NCBI GenBank assembly: GCA_028876395.1
Contig: JAGWRX010000051.1
Span: forward strand, 1-39,472
Source: Acidobacteriota bacterium
GTDB lineage: Bacteria; Acidobacteriota; Terriglobia; Terriglobales; Acidobacteriaceae
Length of the DNA: 39,472 bases
Reading direction: 5' to 3'
Position 1 is the first letter of the stretch; every line of letters begins with the position of its first letter. The position numbers and the translations under genes were made by a program. The notes under the pieces were generated by a model. The model had not been told where the DNA came from. It did no database searches and worked only from the letters and a program-made list of their open reading frames with translations. Below are positions 19,009 to 27,874 of the stretch, one piece after another.

Positions 19009-22000
19009 TCAATTCCTGCCGCCAAATCTCGCGCCCGGAATCGTCACCGACCCAATCCGCCCCGAGTTCTCATCCACCACCATCACGCGCAGCGAGCCCG
19101 CTCCGCTAGCCATTTCTAACGGTTCCTCAAACGGAATCCCATCGCGCAGCGCCTTCTGGTAGGTCTCCGGCTTCAGCCGTAAGCCCAGTGTCTTGCCCGT
19201 CACCTGCGCCTTCTGCACCCCGTCATCGCGCTTCACCAGAAAGATGTCCAGCTTGTCCATCCAGCGACCGCCCTGCTGCGCCATCTGCAGGTCCGTCGCG
19301 GCAATGCCGAGTTTCAGCGTCCATTGGTTGGATGCGGCCACCGGCTCTGCCGTAAGCCCGATCTCGTTCGCATCCTTCGCCTGCCACACCGCCTCGCGGA
19401 AGCGGTCCTTCATCCCGGCCGGCGCTTTCGAGTAAAGATACCCAGTGCGGTAGCGCAGCCTGACATTGCGCCTCCCCGGCAGCTTCACCGTCAGCGTGTG
19501 GTACTTATCGTCCGCCGGAGCGCTGGGCGAAAAGCTCAGCAGATACGCCGCCCGCCCGTCCTCCACCACGTCAGTCAACTCGCGCGCAATGTCGCCCGAC
19601 CGCCGAAACACCCGGCCCCCGGTCGCCGTGGCCACATCGCGAAAAATGCCCTGCACCGGATGCAGATCCTGCTGCATCTGGGCCGTCTCGCGCCCCGGGC
19701 TCAGGCTCCCGCCTGCATCACCCATGACAGCGGTGGCGGCATCGCGATCGGAGCGCCCGATCACAAGCACATTCCGCGTACCGATGTCCGCGCCGATCCC
19801 GCCTGCCTCAAGCTGCGAAGCATCCAGCGGGTAGATGCTGACATGCGCATTGTTCAACGCTTCCTGCACGTCGATTGCGATCGGAGCGAGATACTTCGCA
19901 GTCTTCTCCGACCGCATCGTCGCGTTGCTCCAGTCCGCCAGCACATTGTCACTCGCAATCCATACCAGGCTCTTGTGGCCGGGCAGCGCAGCCATGTGCC
20001 GCGCCACTCCCAGCAACTTCGCCAGCGCCACCGCTTCAGGATTGCTGCCCAGGTCCTGCAGTTGCGGATCGATCGGCGTCGTGGCAGCGGTTGTTGGTGC
20101 GCCGCCCCCTGAATTGCCAAAGGTGGCCGGGTCCCTGTTCGCGTTCCCGTTCACATACGCCAGGTCCCCGATGCTGTGCACCCACTCGATCTGCTGCCGG
20201 TTGCGCTGCTCCGCGTCCTGTGCCTCCGCCAGAGCCTGCGCATCAGGTATCCACTTCGCAAGCCGCGTGGCCACCTGCGCATGATCCACGGTCGGCTCCT
20301 GCAGCACGTCAAAGCTATTCAACCGCATCGCGTACAAACCCACCCGTTCGTCCGCAGGCAGCGCCTTCAGAAATCGCAACGCCTCGCTTCGTGCATAGGT
20401 CAGGTCGCCCCACGCCAGGCTGCTCGCATCCATCAGCAGAACAGTCGTGCCGGTATCCGTCTGGCTCGGCGTAGCGTCGCGAGCAGCCTCTGCCAGGTGG
20501 TTGGTGAAAATCTGCGCGGGCGTCATGTCCGTTGGTTGCTGCGTCGGCGCAGGCGCGGCCCCTGCCTGGCTCAGAAACCGCACCGTCTGCTTCTGCCCGT
20601 TGTCGTAAATCTCAAAATCATCCGGCTTCAGGTCCGTCACCGGATGCCCCTTCTTGTCGAAGGCCACCACGCCCACATCCACCAGCCGCGCCGTCGTGTG
20701 CAGCGTAAATCCAGAGCCGGCCTCGGTTGGCGCTGCATTGGTGGGCAGGTCCGGCAGGCCGGTCGCATCCGCCACGCTCATCTCAGGAATCACGGGCGGC
20801 GCGGGCGCGGCAGGTGCAGCCGGCGCCGGTGTCGCAGTCGCCGTCTCAGGGCTTGCCGCCGTGCCTGTCCCCGTCATTGCCGTTTCGCCTGCTGTGGGTG
20901 AACCGTTTGCCGCGGGAACCGCCGCGGCTGACTCAGCCGCTCCCGCTGCTGGCATCGCCGCCGCCGGCGATCCCTCGTTCTCCGTCAGAATGCGCATATC
21001 CGTGCGGAACATGTGGTACTGCTCAAACACAGCGTCATTCACTGAAGTCTGCAGCGGCTGCATTTGGTGCGCCACGGCATAGTTGTAGGTCGGGTCAAAC
21101 TGGTGCGTCTGCGCCATCGCCCTGGCAATGCTCTTCTGCGGGCAAAAGTACGTCTTGCCTCCGATATCCACCGCGCCATACACCACAAGAATGTCTGCCT
21201 TCACCACCGGGTCAGACGGCTGCAGGTCGGCCTGCACCATCAGGCGCAGTATGGCTCCAGTGGCCGGGTCCACGGCCATCTCTCCCCGGTAACTCACAAC
21301 CTTCCGGAAGGGAAGCATCTCTGCGGCAGGGGTGGTTGCCTGTGCGGCTACGCAGCAGTAGTTGATCGCGTAGTGCGACTTCTCCTTTGGCACCGCGAAC
21401 GCAAAAACCGCCAGTTGCCCCACCGCATGCTGCTCCCAGTGGCTCCAGACCAGCTTGCTCTGCGCCGCATCCAGCAGCACGGTCCCAAGAATCGGCCCAA
21501 ACACTCCATACGTGCTCAGACCCTGTGTCGCCGGCGGAGGCTTCTTGCTCTCGCCCGTATCCACCAGCTCGCGGCTGCCGCGATACAGAATCGTTGCGCT
21601 TGTGACGCCCACGCCATGTAGCGGCTGATAGGGAGTCACCCCGTCTACACGCTGGACCTGCGGCGTGTCCTGAAAGAGAGTCGTCGTGCGTGTGGCAAAG
21701 AAATTGGGCAGTCGCGGAATCGTCTTGCTCATGTATTCAACCACCAGGCCCATGATGCGGCGCTGCGTGGTTACGTCGGGCGGGGGCGTCGCAGGAACCT
21801 CCGCGGTCGGAGGATTCAAAAATGCAGATTCGTCCGCCAGCGCCAGCAGAGCCTGGCGGCTCTTCTCGCCCGGCAAATCATCCTGCAGTTGCCTGAGCCG
21901 CGCATCGCTCAGCCTCTCGCTCAGCTCCAGGCCGGCAATCTGCCATGCCGCATCCGCATCCTGCCTGCCGTGGAGCGTCGCCAGCGTCTGCTCCAGTTGC

Positions 22001-22077
22001 TCCACCGTGACCCGCCGGGCGGCAATCGCTGGAACACTCCAAACTGCAAGCAGCAAAATCAGAGCCAGAGTCCGCAT
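19009..22077 (-). CDS. Large secreted VWFA-related Acidobacterial domain protein with N-terminal extra domain
   Basis: The 1022-residue protein has a signal peptide (MRTLALILLLAVWSVPAIA). A helical opening contains ARRVTVEQLEQTLATLHGRQDADAA. A unique ~300-residue region follows that resembles an outer-membrane lipoprotein-carrier-like sheet (DPATGAILRLMVQADLQPSDP). A proline/alanine/threonine-rich linker spans about 375-455. The VWFA-related module begins near 465 (RLVDVGVVAFDKKGHPVTDLKPDDFEIYDNGQKQ), with the metal-site region DASSLAW and a C-terminal sheet domain (YRTGYLYSKAP). Export plus a flexible linker suggest a surface or periplasmic scaffold. No partner can be named. It lies directly upstream of the smaller VWA protein. 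Confidence 0.87.
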   Translation of the reverse strand: MRTLALILLLAVWSVPAIAARRVTVEQLEQTLATLHGRQDADAAWQIAGLELSERLSDARLRQLQDDLPGEKSRQALLALADESAFLNPPTAEVPATPPPDVTTQRRIMGLVVEYMSKTIPRLPNFFATRTTTLFQDTPQVQRVDGVTPYQPLHGVGVTSATILYRGSRELVDTGESKKPPPATQGLSTYGVFGPILGTVLLDAAQSKLVWSHWEQHAVGQLAVFAFAVPKEKSHYAINYCCVAAQATTPAAEMLPFRKVVSYRGEMAVDPATGAILRLMVQADLQPSDPVVKADILVVYGAVDIGGKTYFCPQKSIARAMAQTHQFDPTYNYAVAHQMQPLQTSVNDAVFEQYHMFRTDMRILTENEGSPAAAMPAAGAAESAAAVPAANGSPTAGETAMTGTGTAASPETATATPAPAAPAAPAPPVIPEMSVADATGLPDLPTNAAPTEAGSGFTLHTTARLVDVGVVAFDKKGHPVTDLKPDDFEIYDNGQKQTVRFLSQAGAAPAPTQQPTDMTPAQIFTNHLAEAARDATPSQTDTGTTVLLMDASSLAWGDLTYARSEALRFLKALPADERVGLYAMRLNSFDVLQEPTVDHAQVATRLAKWIPDAQALAEAQDAEQRNRQQIEWVHSIGDLAYVNGNANRDPATFGNSGGGAPTTAATTPIDPQLQDLGSNPEAVALAKLLGVARHMAALPGHKSLVWIASDNVLADWSNATMRSEKTAKYLAPIAIDVQEALNNAHVSIYPLDASQLEAGGIGADIGTRNVLVIGRSDRDAATAVMGDAGGSLSPGRETAQMQQDLHPVQGIFRDVATATGGRVFRRSGDIARELTDVVEDGRAAYLLSFSPSAPADDKYHTLTVKLPGRRNVRLRYRTGYLYSKAPAGMKDRFREAVWQAKDANEIGLTAEPVAASNQWTLKLGIAATDLQMAQQGGRWMDKLDIFLVKRDDGVQKAQVTGKTLGLRLKPETYQKALRDGIPFEEPLEMASGAGSLRVMVVDENSGRIGSVTIPGARFGGRN

Positions 22078-22235
22078 CGCATTCGCCCCGCGACACGCAT
22101 CATAGCATCTGCGGTACCGGGCGGGCGCGGGGGATTCATCTCTTCTTCAACGCGCTCATATGTAATGAGATAAGTTCAATATTCACGCAGAATGAAACTG
22201 ACTTTTTCCTCGAAAAGTTATAACGGGCCAGGGCT

Positions 22236-22835
22236 CTATTGCACGCTGATATCTCCATCCACATCCACGACCAGATTGTCGCCCTCGACCTGCACCGAAT
22301 GAACCTTGAGCCGGTCCACAGTCACTTTGTATCCCGAAGAAGCCGCCGAGCCCGCCAGCGCCTTGCGCAGCAGCTCCGCCGCATTCACCCGCATGCTGCG
22401 CGGAACCTGCCTGCCCAGAAACGGCGCCAGCAGAAAATTCAGCTCCCGCTGATCGCTCACCTTCACCACCTGCGCATCGCGAAAGCCGATCGTCTCGCCC
22501 TCGCCAAACGGCGCCAGTGAAACCTCGGCCACGGGCGCAAGGGAAATGCCCAGGCAGGCCCCGGCCACTCCTTTGCCCAGCTTCGCATGGGTCTTCACCC
22601 GCACCACAATCCGGTCCTGGATAAAATTCAATTGCGCATCTTCGGCGTAAACCGAGCAGGCAGACTGCGCGCTGCCTTTCAGAAAATAGCGGCCATCCGG
22701 CCCGCTGAAAAGCTGCTGCTTCAGGGTCCGTTCCAGCGCGGCCCGGCTCACCTTCAGCTCTGCCGCACGGCTCGGAACGCTCCCAAGAAATGCGAGTAAC
22801 AAACCGGAGAACAGCACCCGCACGCATATTGTCAT
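22236..22835 (-). CDS. Secreted protein of unknown function
   Basis: The ~199-residue protein starts at the ATG 22833-22835 (MTICVRVLFSGLLLAFLGSVPSRA), a good signal peptide. A TTG 36 bases upstream (22871) would add a polar tail before the signal and is less likely. The mature part alternates hydrophobic strands and one helix (DQRELNFLLAPFLGRQVPRSMRVNAAELLRKAL), ending in KVTVDRLKVHSVQVEGDNLVVDVDGDISVQ. This looks like a lipid-binding or scaffold sheet similar in feel to LmeA/DUF2993 proteins, but the match is not firm. It is upstream of the VWA genes on the same strand, 158 bp away. Confidence 0.75.
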   Translation of the reverse strand: MTICVRVLFSGLLLAFLGSVPSRAAELKVSRAALERTLKQQLFSGPDGRYFLKGSAQSACSVYAEDAQLNFIQDRIVVRVKTHAKLGKGVAGACLGISLAPVAEVSLAPFGEGETIGFRDAQVVKVSDQRELNFLLAPFLGRQVPRSMRVNAAELLRKALAGSAASSGYKVTVDRLKVHSVQVEGDNLVVDVDGDISVQ

Positions 22836-23140
22836 AGTAGTATCGTGCCATTGAAGGGAATTTGTGTTCAATTTTGCACAGCCTCTCTCTCGCCGCCGAG
22901 CCCTTCAGGAGAGATAAGAATAACACCTAAGTCAATATATAACAAACACATGCGAACATGAATATCTCGTAATTCAGGGCTCCGAAATCGTTTGCAGAAA
23001 TAGCGCCAGGCTATTGATTTTTGAAGAAAATATCCCTAAAATAGAAATACAGATGTTCCTCCGGACCTTCTGGAACCCCCCAGTCCAGCGTTCGAGGATC
23101 GAGACTCTAACCATCCCGTTTCTTTAAGGACATCACAGCA
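22836..23140. other. AT-rich intergenic region with promoter and leader of the 75-residue gene
   Basis: This 305-bp stretch between divergent genes is clearly richer in A and T than its surroundings. It holds a sigma70-like promoter for the plus-strand small gene and a ~90-base leader after it. The leader includes a GTTCC/GGAAC inverted repeat near 23054-23075. No ORF with coding character was seen. Confidence 0.6.
23014..23042 (+). promoter_or_regulatory. Sigma70-type promoter TTGATT-N17-TAAAAT
   Basis: The -35 hexamer TTGATT (23014-23019) and -10 hexamer TAAAAT (23037-23042) are separated by exactly 17 bases in an AT-rich setting, the best promoter match in the window. Transcription would begin near 23049 and give a ~90-base untranslated leader before the small gene at 23141. 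Confidence 0.65.
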
Positions 23141-23368
23141 ATGGCAAAACGTCGTGGAAATCCAAACTGGGGCAAGCCGGAGCCCATCGGCCCGGTTGTG
23201 CCAACCGTGACCTCCTTCGAGTCCATCGTCAAGGAGTTCAAGATCAGCCCGGAACAGTACATTCGTTCGACTCGCCTCAGGGAGTGGGCCCGCCGTAACA
23301 AAAATTCCAAGTACATTCCTGAGGCTCTCCTCGAAGCATGGGGATTTGAGATCGAATCGACGTTGTAG
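23141..23368 (+). CDS. 75-residue conserved-looking small basic protein, unknown function
   Basis: The basic N terminus is MAKRRGNPNWGKPEPIGPV. A predicted helix-turn-helix-rich middle follows (TSFESIVKEFKISPEQYIRSTRLREWARRNKNSKYIPEALLEAWG), ending in EIESTL. The composition, with RNK and KRRGN basic patches and a SPEQY turn, suggests a nucleic-acid or ribosome-associated protein, but no family was recognised. TAAGGA lies about 10 bases before the ATG. A strong promoter is upstream and a strong intrinsic terminator follows 20 bp after the stop, so it is a self-contained, probably highly expressed unit. The clean coding pattern and full set of signals make a chance ORF unlikely. Confidence 0.8.
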   Translation: MAKRRGNPNWGKPEPIGPVVPTVTSFESIVKEFKISPEQYIRSTRLREWARRNKNSKYIPEALLEAWGFEIESTL

Positions 23369-23388
23369 CCTCTTTCCCTGTAGTCTGC

Positions 23389-23419
23389 GCAAAAGCGCCG
23401 CCTTGGGCGGCGCTTTTGC
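23389..23419 (+). terminator. Rho-independent terminator after the 75-residue gene
   Basis: A perfect 14-bp stem (GCAAAAGCGCCGCC with GGCGGCGCTTTTGC) closes over a three-base loop TTG, with the T-rich arm inside the stem. It lies 20 bp after the small gene's stop and less than 40 bp before the ribBA start, so it should separate the two transcripts or act as an attenuator. Confidence 0.85.
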
Positions 23420-23456
23420 TGTTTAGGTCAGCATGGGTGAGAATAGGAACGTTGCC

Positions 23457-24764
23457 ATGCCGGATACCGCACGCACATTTGAGCCCCCTTTCACTGACGT
23501 TCCCGGAGCGCTGGACGACATTCGCGCCGGCCGCATGGTGGTCGTGGTCGACGACGAAGACCGCGAAAACGAGGGCGACCTCACCCTGGCCGCCGAGCAC
23601 GTCACCCCCGAGGCCATCAACTTCATGGCCCGGTATGGCCGCGGGCTTATCTGTCTCACCCTCACTGAAGAGCGCGCCGACTATCTGCGCCTGTTCCCCA
23701 TGACGCAGCAGAACTCCTCGCGCTTTGGCACCGCGTTCACTGAGACCATCGAGGCGCGCGAGGGCGTCACCACCGGCATCTCCGCCGCGGACCGCGCCCA
23801 CACCATCCGCACGGCCATTGCGCCTCGTTCGACTTACGCTGACCTCGCCCGTCCCGGCCACATCTTTCCGCTGCGCGCGCGCAAGGGCGGCGTGCTGGTG
23901 CGCGCCGGGCAGACGGAGGCCTCCGTCGATCTGGCCCGCCTGGCCGGCCTCAATCCCTCCGGCGTCATCTGTGAAATCATGCGCGACGACGGCGAAATGG
24001 CCCGGATCCCCGACCTCATCGCATTCTGCAGGGAGCACGGCCTGCGCATTCTCACCGTGGCCGAGCTGATCCGCTACCGCCTGCGCAACGAGCGCTACAT
24101 CGTCCGCGCCGGCGAAACCCGCATCCAGACGCGCTACGGCGAGTTCCGCATGATTGCCTATGAGAGCGAAGTCAACGGCGGCGAAAGCCACATTGCACTC
24201 GTCCGGGGCGACCTCTGTCCCGGCTGTCCTGCGTTGCATGAGGGACCCTCCGGCCTCCCCGGCGATCCGGCCTTAGCGCGCCCTCCTTGCTCCCATGCGG
24301 TCCTGGTTCGCGTTCATACCCGCTGCACCGCCGGCGACGTCTTCGCCGCCGACTGCCATTGCCGCGAAACTCTCGACCAGTCCATGCGCATGATTGCCGA
24401 GGAGGGCTGCGGCGCGATCCTTTACCTGCACAACACTTCGCGCGGATTCGAGATTGACCACGCTCCGTCCGAGGCCTCGCCCTTTGAGCCGAGCAGCGCT
24501 GCGGTTCTTCCTCAGGCTGCGTCGGCAAGCTCATCCCGCGTGATCCTTCATCAGGAACTGCGCGCGCGCGAGGGCTCCCAGGCGCGCACCGGGCGCATCC
24601 TGCGCGCCATCGGCCTCGGCGGCCAGATCCTCTCCGACCTCGGCATCCACAGCATTCGCCTGCTGTCGAACACGCCCATGCACATCCCCGCGCTCGAAGG
24701 CTTTGGGCTTGAAATTGTCGAGCAGGTGCCCATCCCCGTGGAGGAATGCAGTCACGTCAAGTAA
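23457..24764 (+). CDS. ribBA: 3,4-dihydroxy-2-butanone-4-phosphate synthase with degenerate GTP cyclohydrolase II domain
   Basis: The ~435-residue riboflavin-pathway fusion protein has an intact RibB half (about 1-205): [50 protein letters not shown] and [25 protein letters not shown]. It should make the four-carbon precursor of riboflavin. The RibA half keeps [10 protein letters not shown] and the three zinc cysteines (HTRC...ADCHC). It lacks the catalytic RQEGRGIGL segment, which reads [11 protein letters not shown] followed by a serine/alanine-rich insert, before recovering [14 protein letters not shown] cyclohydrolase activity is therefore doubtful. ATG 23457 is preferred because AGGAA lies 7 bases before it; ATG 23433 is an alternative. 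The promoter must lie within or beyond the upstream small gene, or transcription must read through its terminator. Confidence 0.85.
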   Translation: MPDTARTFEPPFTDVPGALDDIRAGRMVVVVDDEDRENEGDLTLAAEHVTPEAINFMARYGRGLICLTLTEERADYLRLFPMTQQNSSRFGTAFTETIEAREGVTTGISAADRAHTIRTAIAPRSTYADLARPGHIFPLRARKGGVLVRAGQTEASVDLARLAGLNPSGVICEIMRDDGEMARIPDLIAFCREHGLRILTVAELIRYRLRNERYIVRAGETRIQTRYGEFRMIAYESEVNGGESHIALVRGDLCPGCPALHEGPSGLPGDPALARPPCSHAVLVRVHTRCTAGDVFAADCHCRETLDQSMRMIAEEGCGAILYLHNTSRGFEIDHAPSEASPFEPSSAAVLPQAASASSSRVILHQELRAREGSQARTGRILRAIGLGGQILSDLGIHSIRLLSNTPMHIPALEGFGLEIVEQVPIPVEECSHVK

Positions 24765-24987
24765 GCGCGACCTGCGCACCCTGCCCCCGTCCCCGCCCCG
24801 GGCTTTGGCTGGGCGTCGCCGATTTTCTCATCAGGAAATCGTTGATTCTTGCGTGCTATCTGTATGATTATGGTCGGGGTCCTCCGGGACCGTTCGCAGT
24901 CTGCCAGGATGCTCATTGCGTAGACAATCTGTATATTCACCGCAGTCGTAAGCCCCAAAGTACTCGCACGAGGAAAGGTTGGATTCG

Positions 24988-26595
24988 ATGAGCGTTCACC
25001 TGGTGAATCCCAGCGATAATTCTTTCGGCACAGCCGTCATCACCCCCAGATGGCTGTTCGTACTTGCCGCAGCAACGCCGCCGGTGGCGGGCGATCCCAT
25101 CCTCGTCGATGAGTCTCTGGAGCAGATTGTGCCGGAGACGATTCAACCGGGAGATATCGTCGGAATCAGCGTCCATACCGGCAATGCCCTGCGCGGCTAT
25201 CAGGTCGGCCGCATGGCGCGCAGCCGCGGCGCCTGGGTCGTCTATGGCGGCATCCACGCCACGCTGTTCCCTGAGGAGGCGCTGGAGCGCGGGGAAGCTC
25301 ACGCGGTGGTCAAGGGCGATGGTGACATTGCATGGGCCAAAGTCGTCGCCGATTGCATGGCGGGGAACCCCCAGAAAATCTATGAAGGCGGCCGCATCGA
25401 AGGCAGCGAGTTCCTGATAGCGCGCTGGGATCTGATGGACCCGGAAAAGTACATGTGGGCCTCGGTTCAGACTATCCGCGGCTGCCCCAAGCACTGCTCC
25501 TTTTGCAGTGTGTGGCGGACGGACGGGCAAAAGCCCCGGCAGCGAAATCATCAGAGAGTCATCGATGAAATCATCGGGTTGCGGCGGATCGGCTTTCGTT
25601 TCATTGCCCTGGCTGACGACAATTTCTACCCGGTAACCTTGACCGATCTGCGGCAGGCGCGGGATCAGAACAACCTGGCCAAGCTCGAAGAACTCACAGC
25701 CATCCGCAGTGAGCGCTTCCAACTGATGGAAGAGCTGGCCAAGCTGCCGAAGGATATGGTGTTCTTTACCCAGATCACGATGGAAGCGGGCGAGGACGGC
25801 GACTATCTCGATGCGATGCGGAAGGCCAACATCAAGGGCGCGCTCGTCGGCGTCGAGGCCGTAACGCCCGAGGGTCTCAAAGCGGTCTTCAAGGACTGGA
25901 ACTACTCCGGCGAAGCTCTGGCCAAACAACTGCAGACATTCCGCCAGCACGGCGTGCACGTGCTCGGTTCCTTCATCTTCGGGCTGCCCACGGACAGGCC
26001 GGCGACCTTCGACGCGACCGTGGAGATGGCCATGAAGGCCGGCGTCACCTTTGCCCAGTTCGTCATGATGACGCCATTTCCAGGCACGGTCGACTTTGGG
26101 CGCTGGGAAAAGGAGCAGTCAGCGAACCCCACCATGGTCGGCGACGTGCCGATTACCCGCTATTGGCTGATCCCCATCGAAGTTCGTCCCAAGATGTTCA
26201 CGCCCCACCCAACCATGAGCTCCGACGAGATTCGCGAGCGCACGCAGAAGGTCTGGGACAAATTTTATGAATGGGGCGCAATCTGGAAGCGGTCCTCCTG
26301 CACGCCCACGTTGCGCGCCAGGGTTGCGTTCATCTTTCTCTCCAAGCTCTACCGGCAGATGTACGCTGGCACCGGAATCTCAACCGATAGCGCCCGCCGC
26401 AAGAAATCAAAGTCCTGGGCGCGTTGGACGGCCCGCCACTGCAAAAAGCTTTTCCGGGCGAATCCGATGCCGGAGCTTGCTTCGCCGGATTGGGGAGCTG
26501 GAATGTCCCTGTCCCCTGCCATGAGCCAGGCGGCCTTTGCAGGCAGCGACGGCAGGGGCACGCAAGGGCCGTTCATCGTGATGCGCGACAATTAA
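24988..26595 (+). CDS. Cobalamin-binding-type radical SAM protein
   Basis: The ~535-residue protein has an N-terminal B12-binding-like Rossmann domain (about 1-140; IVGISVHTGNALRGYQVGRMARSRG and VVYGGIHATLFPEEAL) without the DxHxxG ligand. The radical SAM core has TIRGCPKHCSFCSVW (Cys166, Cys170, Cys173 bind the [4Fe-4S] cluster) and GVEAVTPEGLKAVFKDWN. A C-terminal DUF4070-like domain follows (PFPGTVDFGRWEKE onwards). This is the architecture of BchE/HpnP/HpnJ-type enzymes that methylate or rearrange lipids, tetrapyrroles or other carbons. The substrate is not readable. The ATG at 24988 is chosen because AGGAAAGG lies 9 bases before it; the upstream TTG at 24979 touches that site. It is monocistronic and ends at a bidirectional terminator. 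Confidence 0.87.
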   Translation: MSVHLVNPSDNSFGTAVITPRWLFVLAAATPPVAGDPILVDESLEQIVPETIQPGDIVGISVHTGNALRGYQVGRMARSRGAWVVYGGIHATLFPEEALERGEAHAVVKGDGDIAWAKVVADCMAGNPQKIYEGGRIEGSEFLIARWDLMDPEKYMWASVQTIRGCPKHCSFCSVWRTDGQKPRQRNHQRVIDEIIGLRRIGFRFIALADDNFYPVTLTDLRQARDQNNLAKLEELTAIRSERFQLMEELAKLPKDMVFFTQITMEAGEDGDYLDAMRKANIKGALVGVEAVTPEGLKAVFKDWNYSGEALAKQLQTFRQHGVHVLGSFIFGLPTDRPATFDATVEMAMKAGVTFAQFVMMTPFPGTVDFGRWEKEQSANPTMVGDVPITRYWLIPIEVRPKMFTPHPTMSSDEIRERTQKVWDKFYEWGAIWKRSSCTPTLRARVAFIFLSKLYRQMYAGTGISTDSARRKKSKSWARWTARHCKKLFRANPMPELASPDWGAGMSLSPAMSQAAFAGSDGRGTQGPFIVMRDN

Positions 26596-26619
26596 TCCTG
26601 GTTGAGTGTGTCATGCGTA

Positions 26620-26647
26620 AAGGGCAGGGGCCTCAGCTCCTGCCCTT
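26620..26647. terminator. Hairpin terminator between convergent genes
   Basis: A 9-bp perfect stem AAGGGCAGG/CCTGCCCTT with a 10-base loop lies 25 bp past the radical SAM stop and 39 bp past the deoxyhypusine-synthase-like stop. Short T runs flank it on both strands, so it can serve both genes. Confidence 0.7.
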
Positions 26648-26685
26648 CAATGTTTTCGCTTGCGCGCACAGTGCGAGAGCGCAGG

Positions 26686-27657
<972 letters not shown>

Positions 27658-27874
27658 GACGCTTTTGCTTTCTCCCGTACCTAAGCTACCACAGTCATTT
27701 CGCTGAAAGACCGTGCCGCCGGGTCCGCAATTCGCCCGCACGCGCGACAGCGCTACACTCTTCGCGGGTTGCCCGGCCACATTTTTCATCCCTCCGCGTA
27801 TCACCATTTGCCTCCGGCCGGAGTCTCTTATACGCTGAGCCGGTCCGGTACGCAGTCAGGAAGAGAGCAGAGTC

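Noticed and set aside
17870..19162. 430-codon plus-strand frame opposite the VWA gene
   Set aside because: His/Arg/Gln-rich shadow with no motif; the VWA protein on the other strand has a signal peptide and domain signature.
23391..23460. FMN riboswitch before ribBA
   Set aside because: The hairpin is a simple perfect stem with a 3-base loop and no conserved FMN-aptamer segments; it fits a terminator.
24876..24889. Hairpin GGTCC-TCCG-GGACC upstream of the radical SAM gene
   Set aside because: Short 5-bp stem without a T run or a larger conserved fold; not enough to call a terminator or riboswitch.
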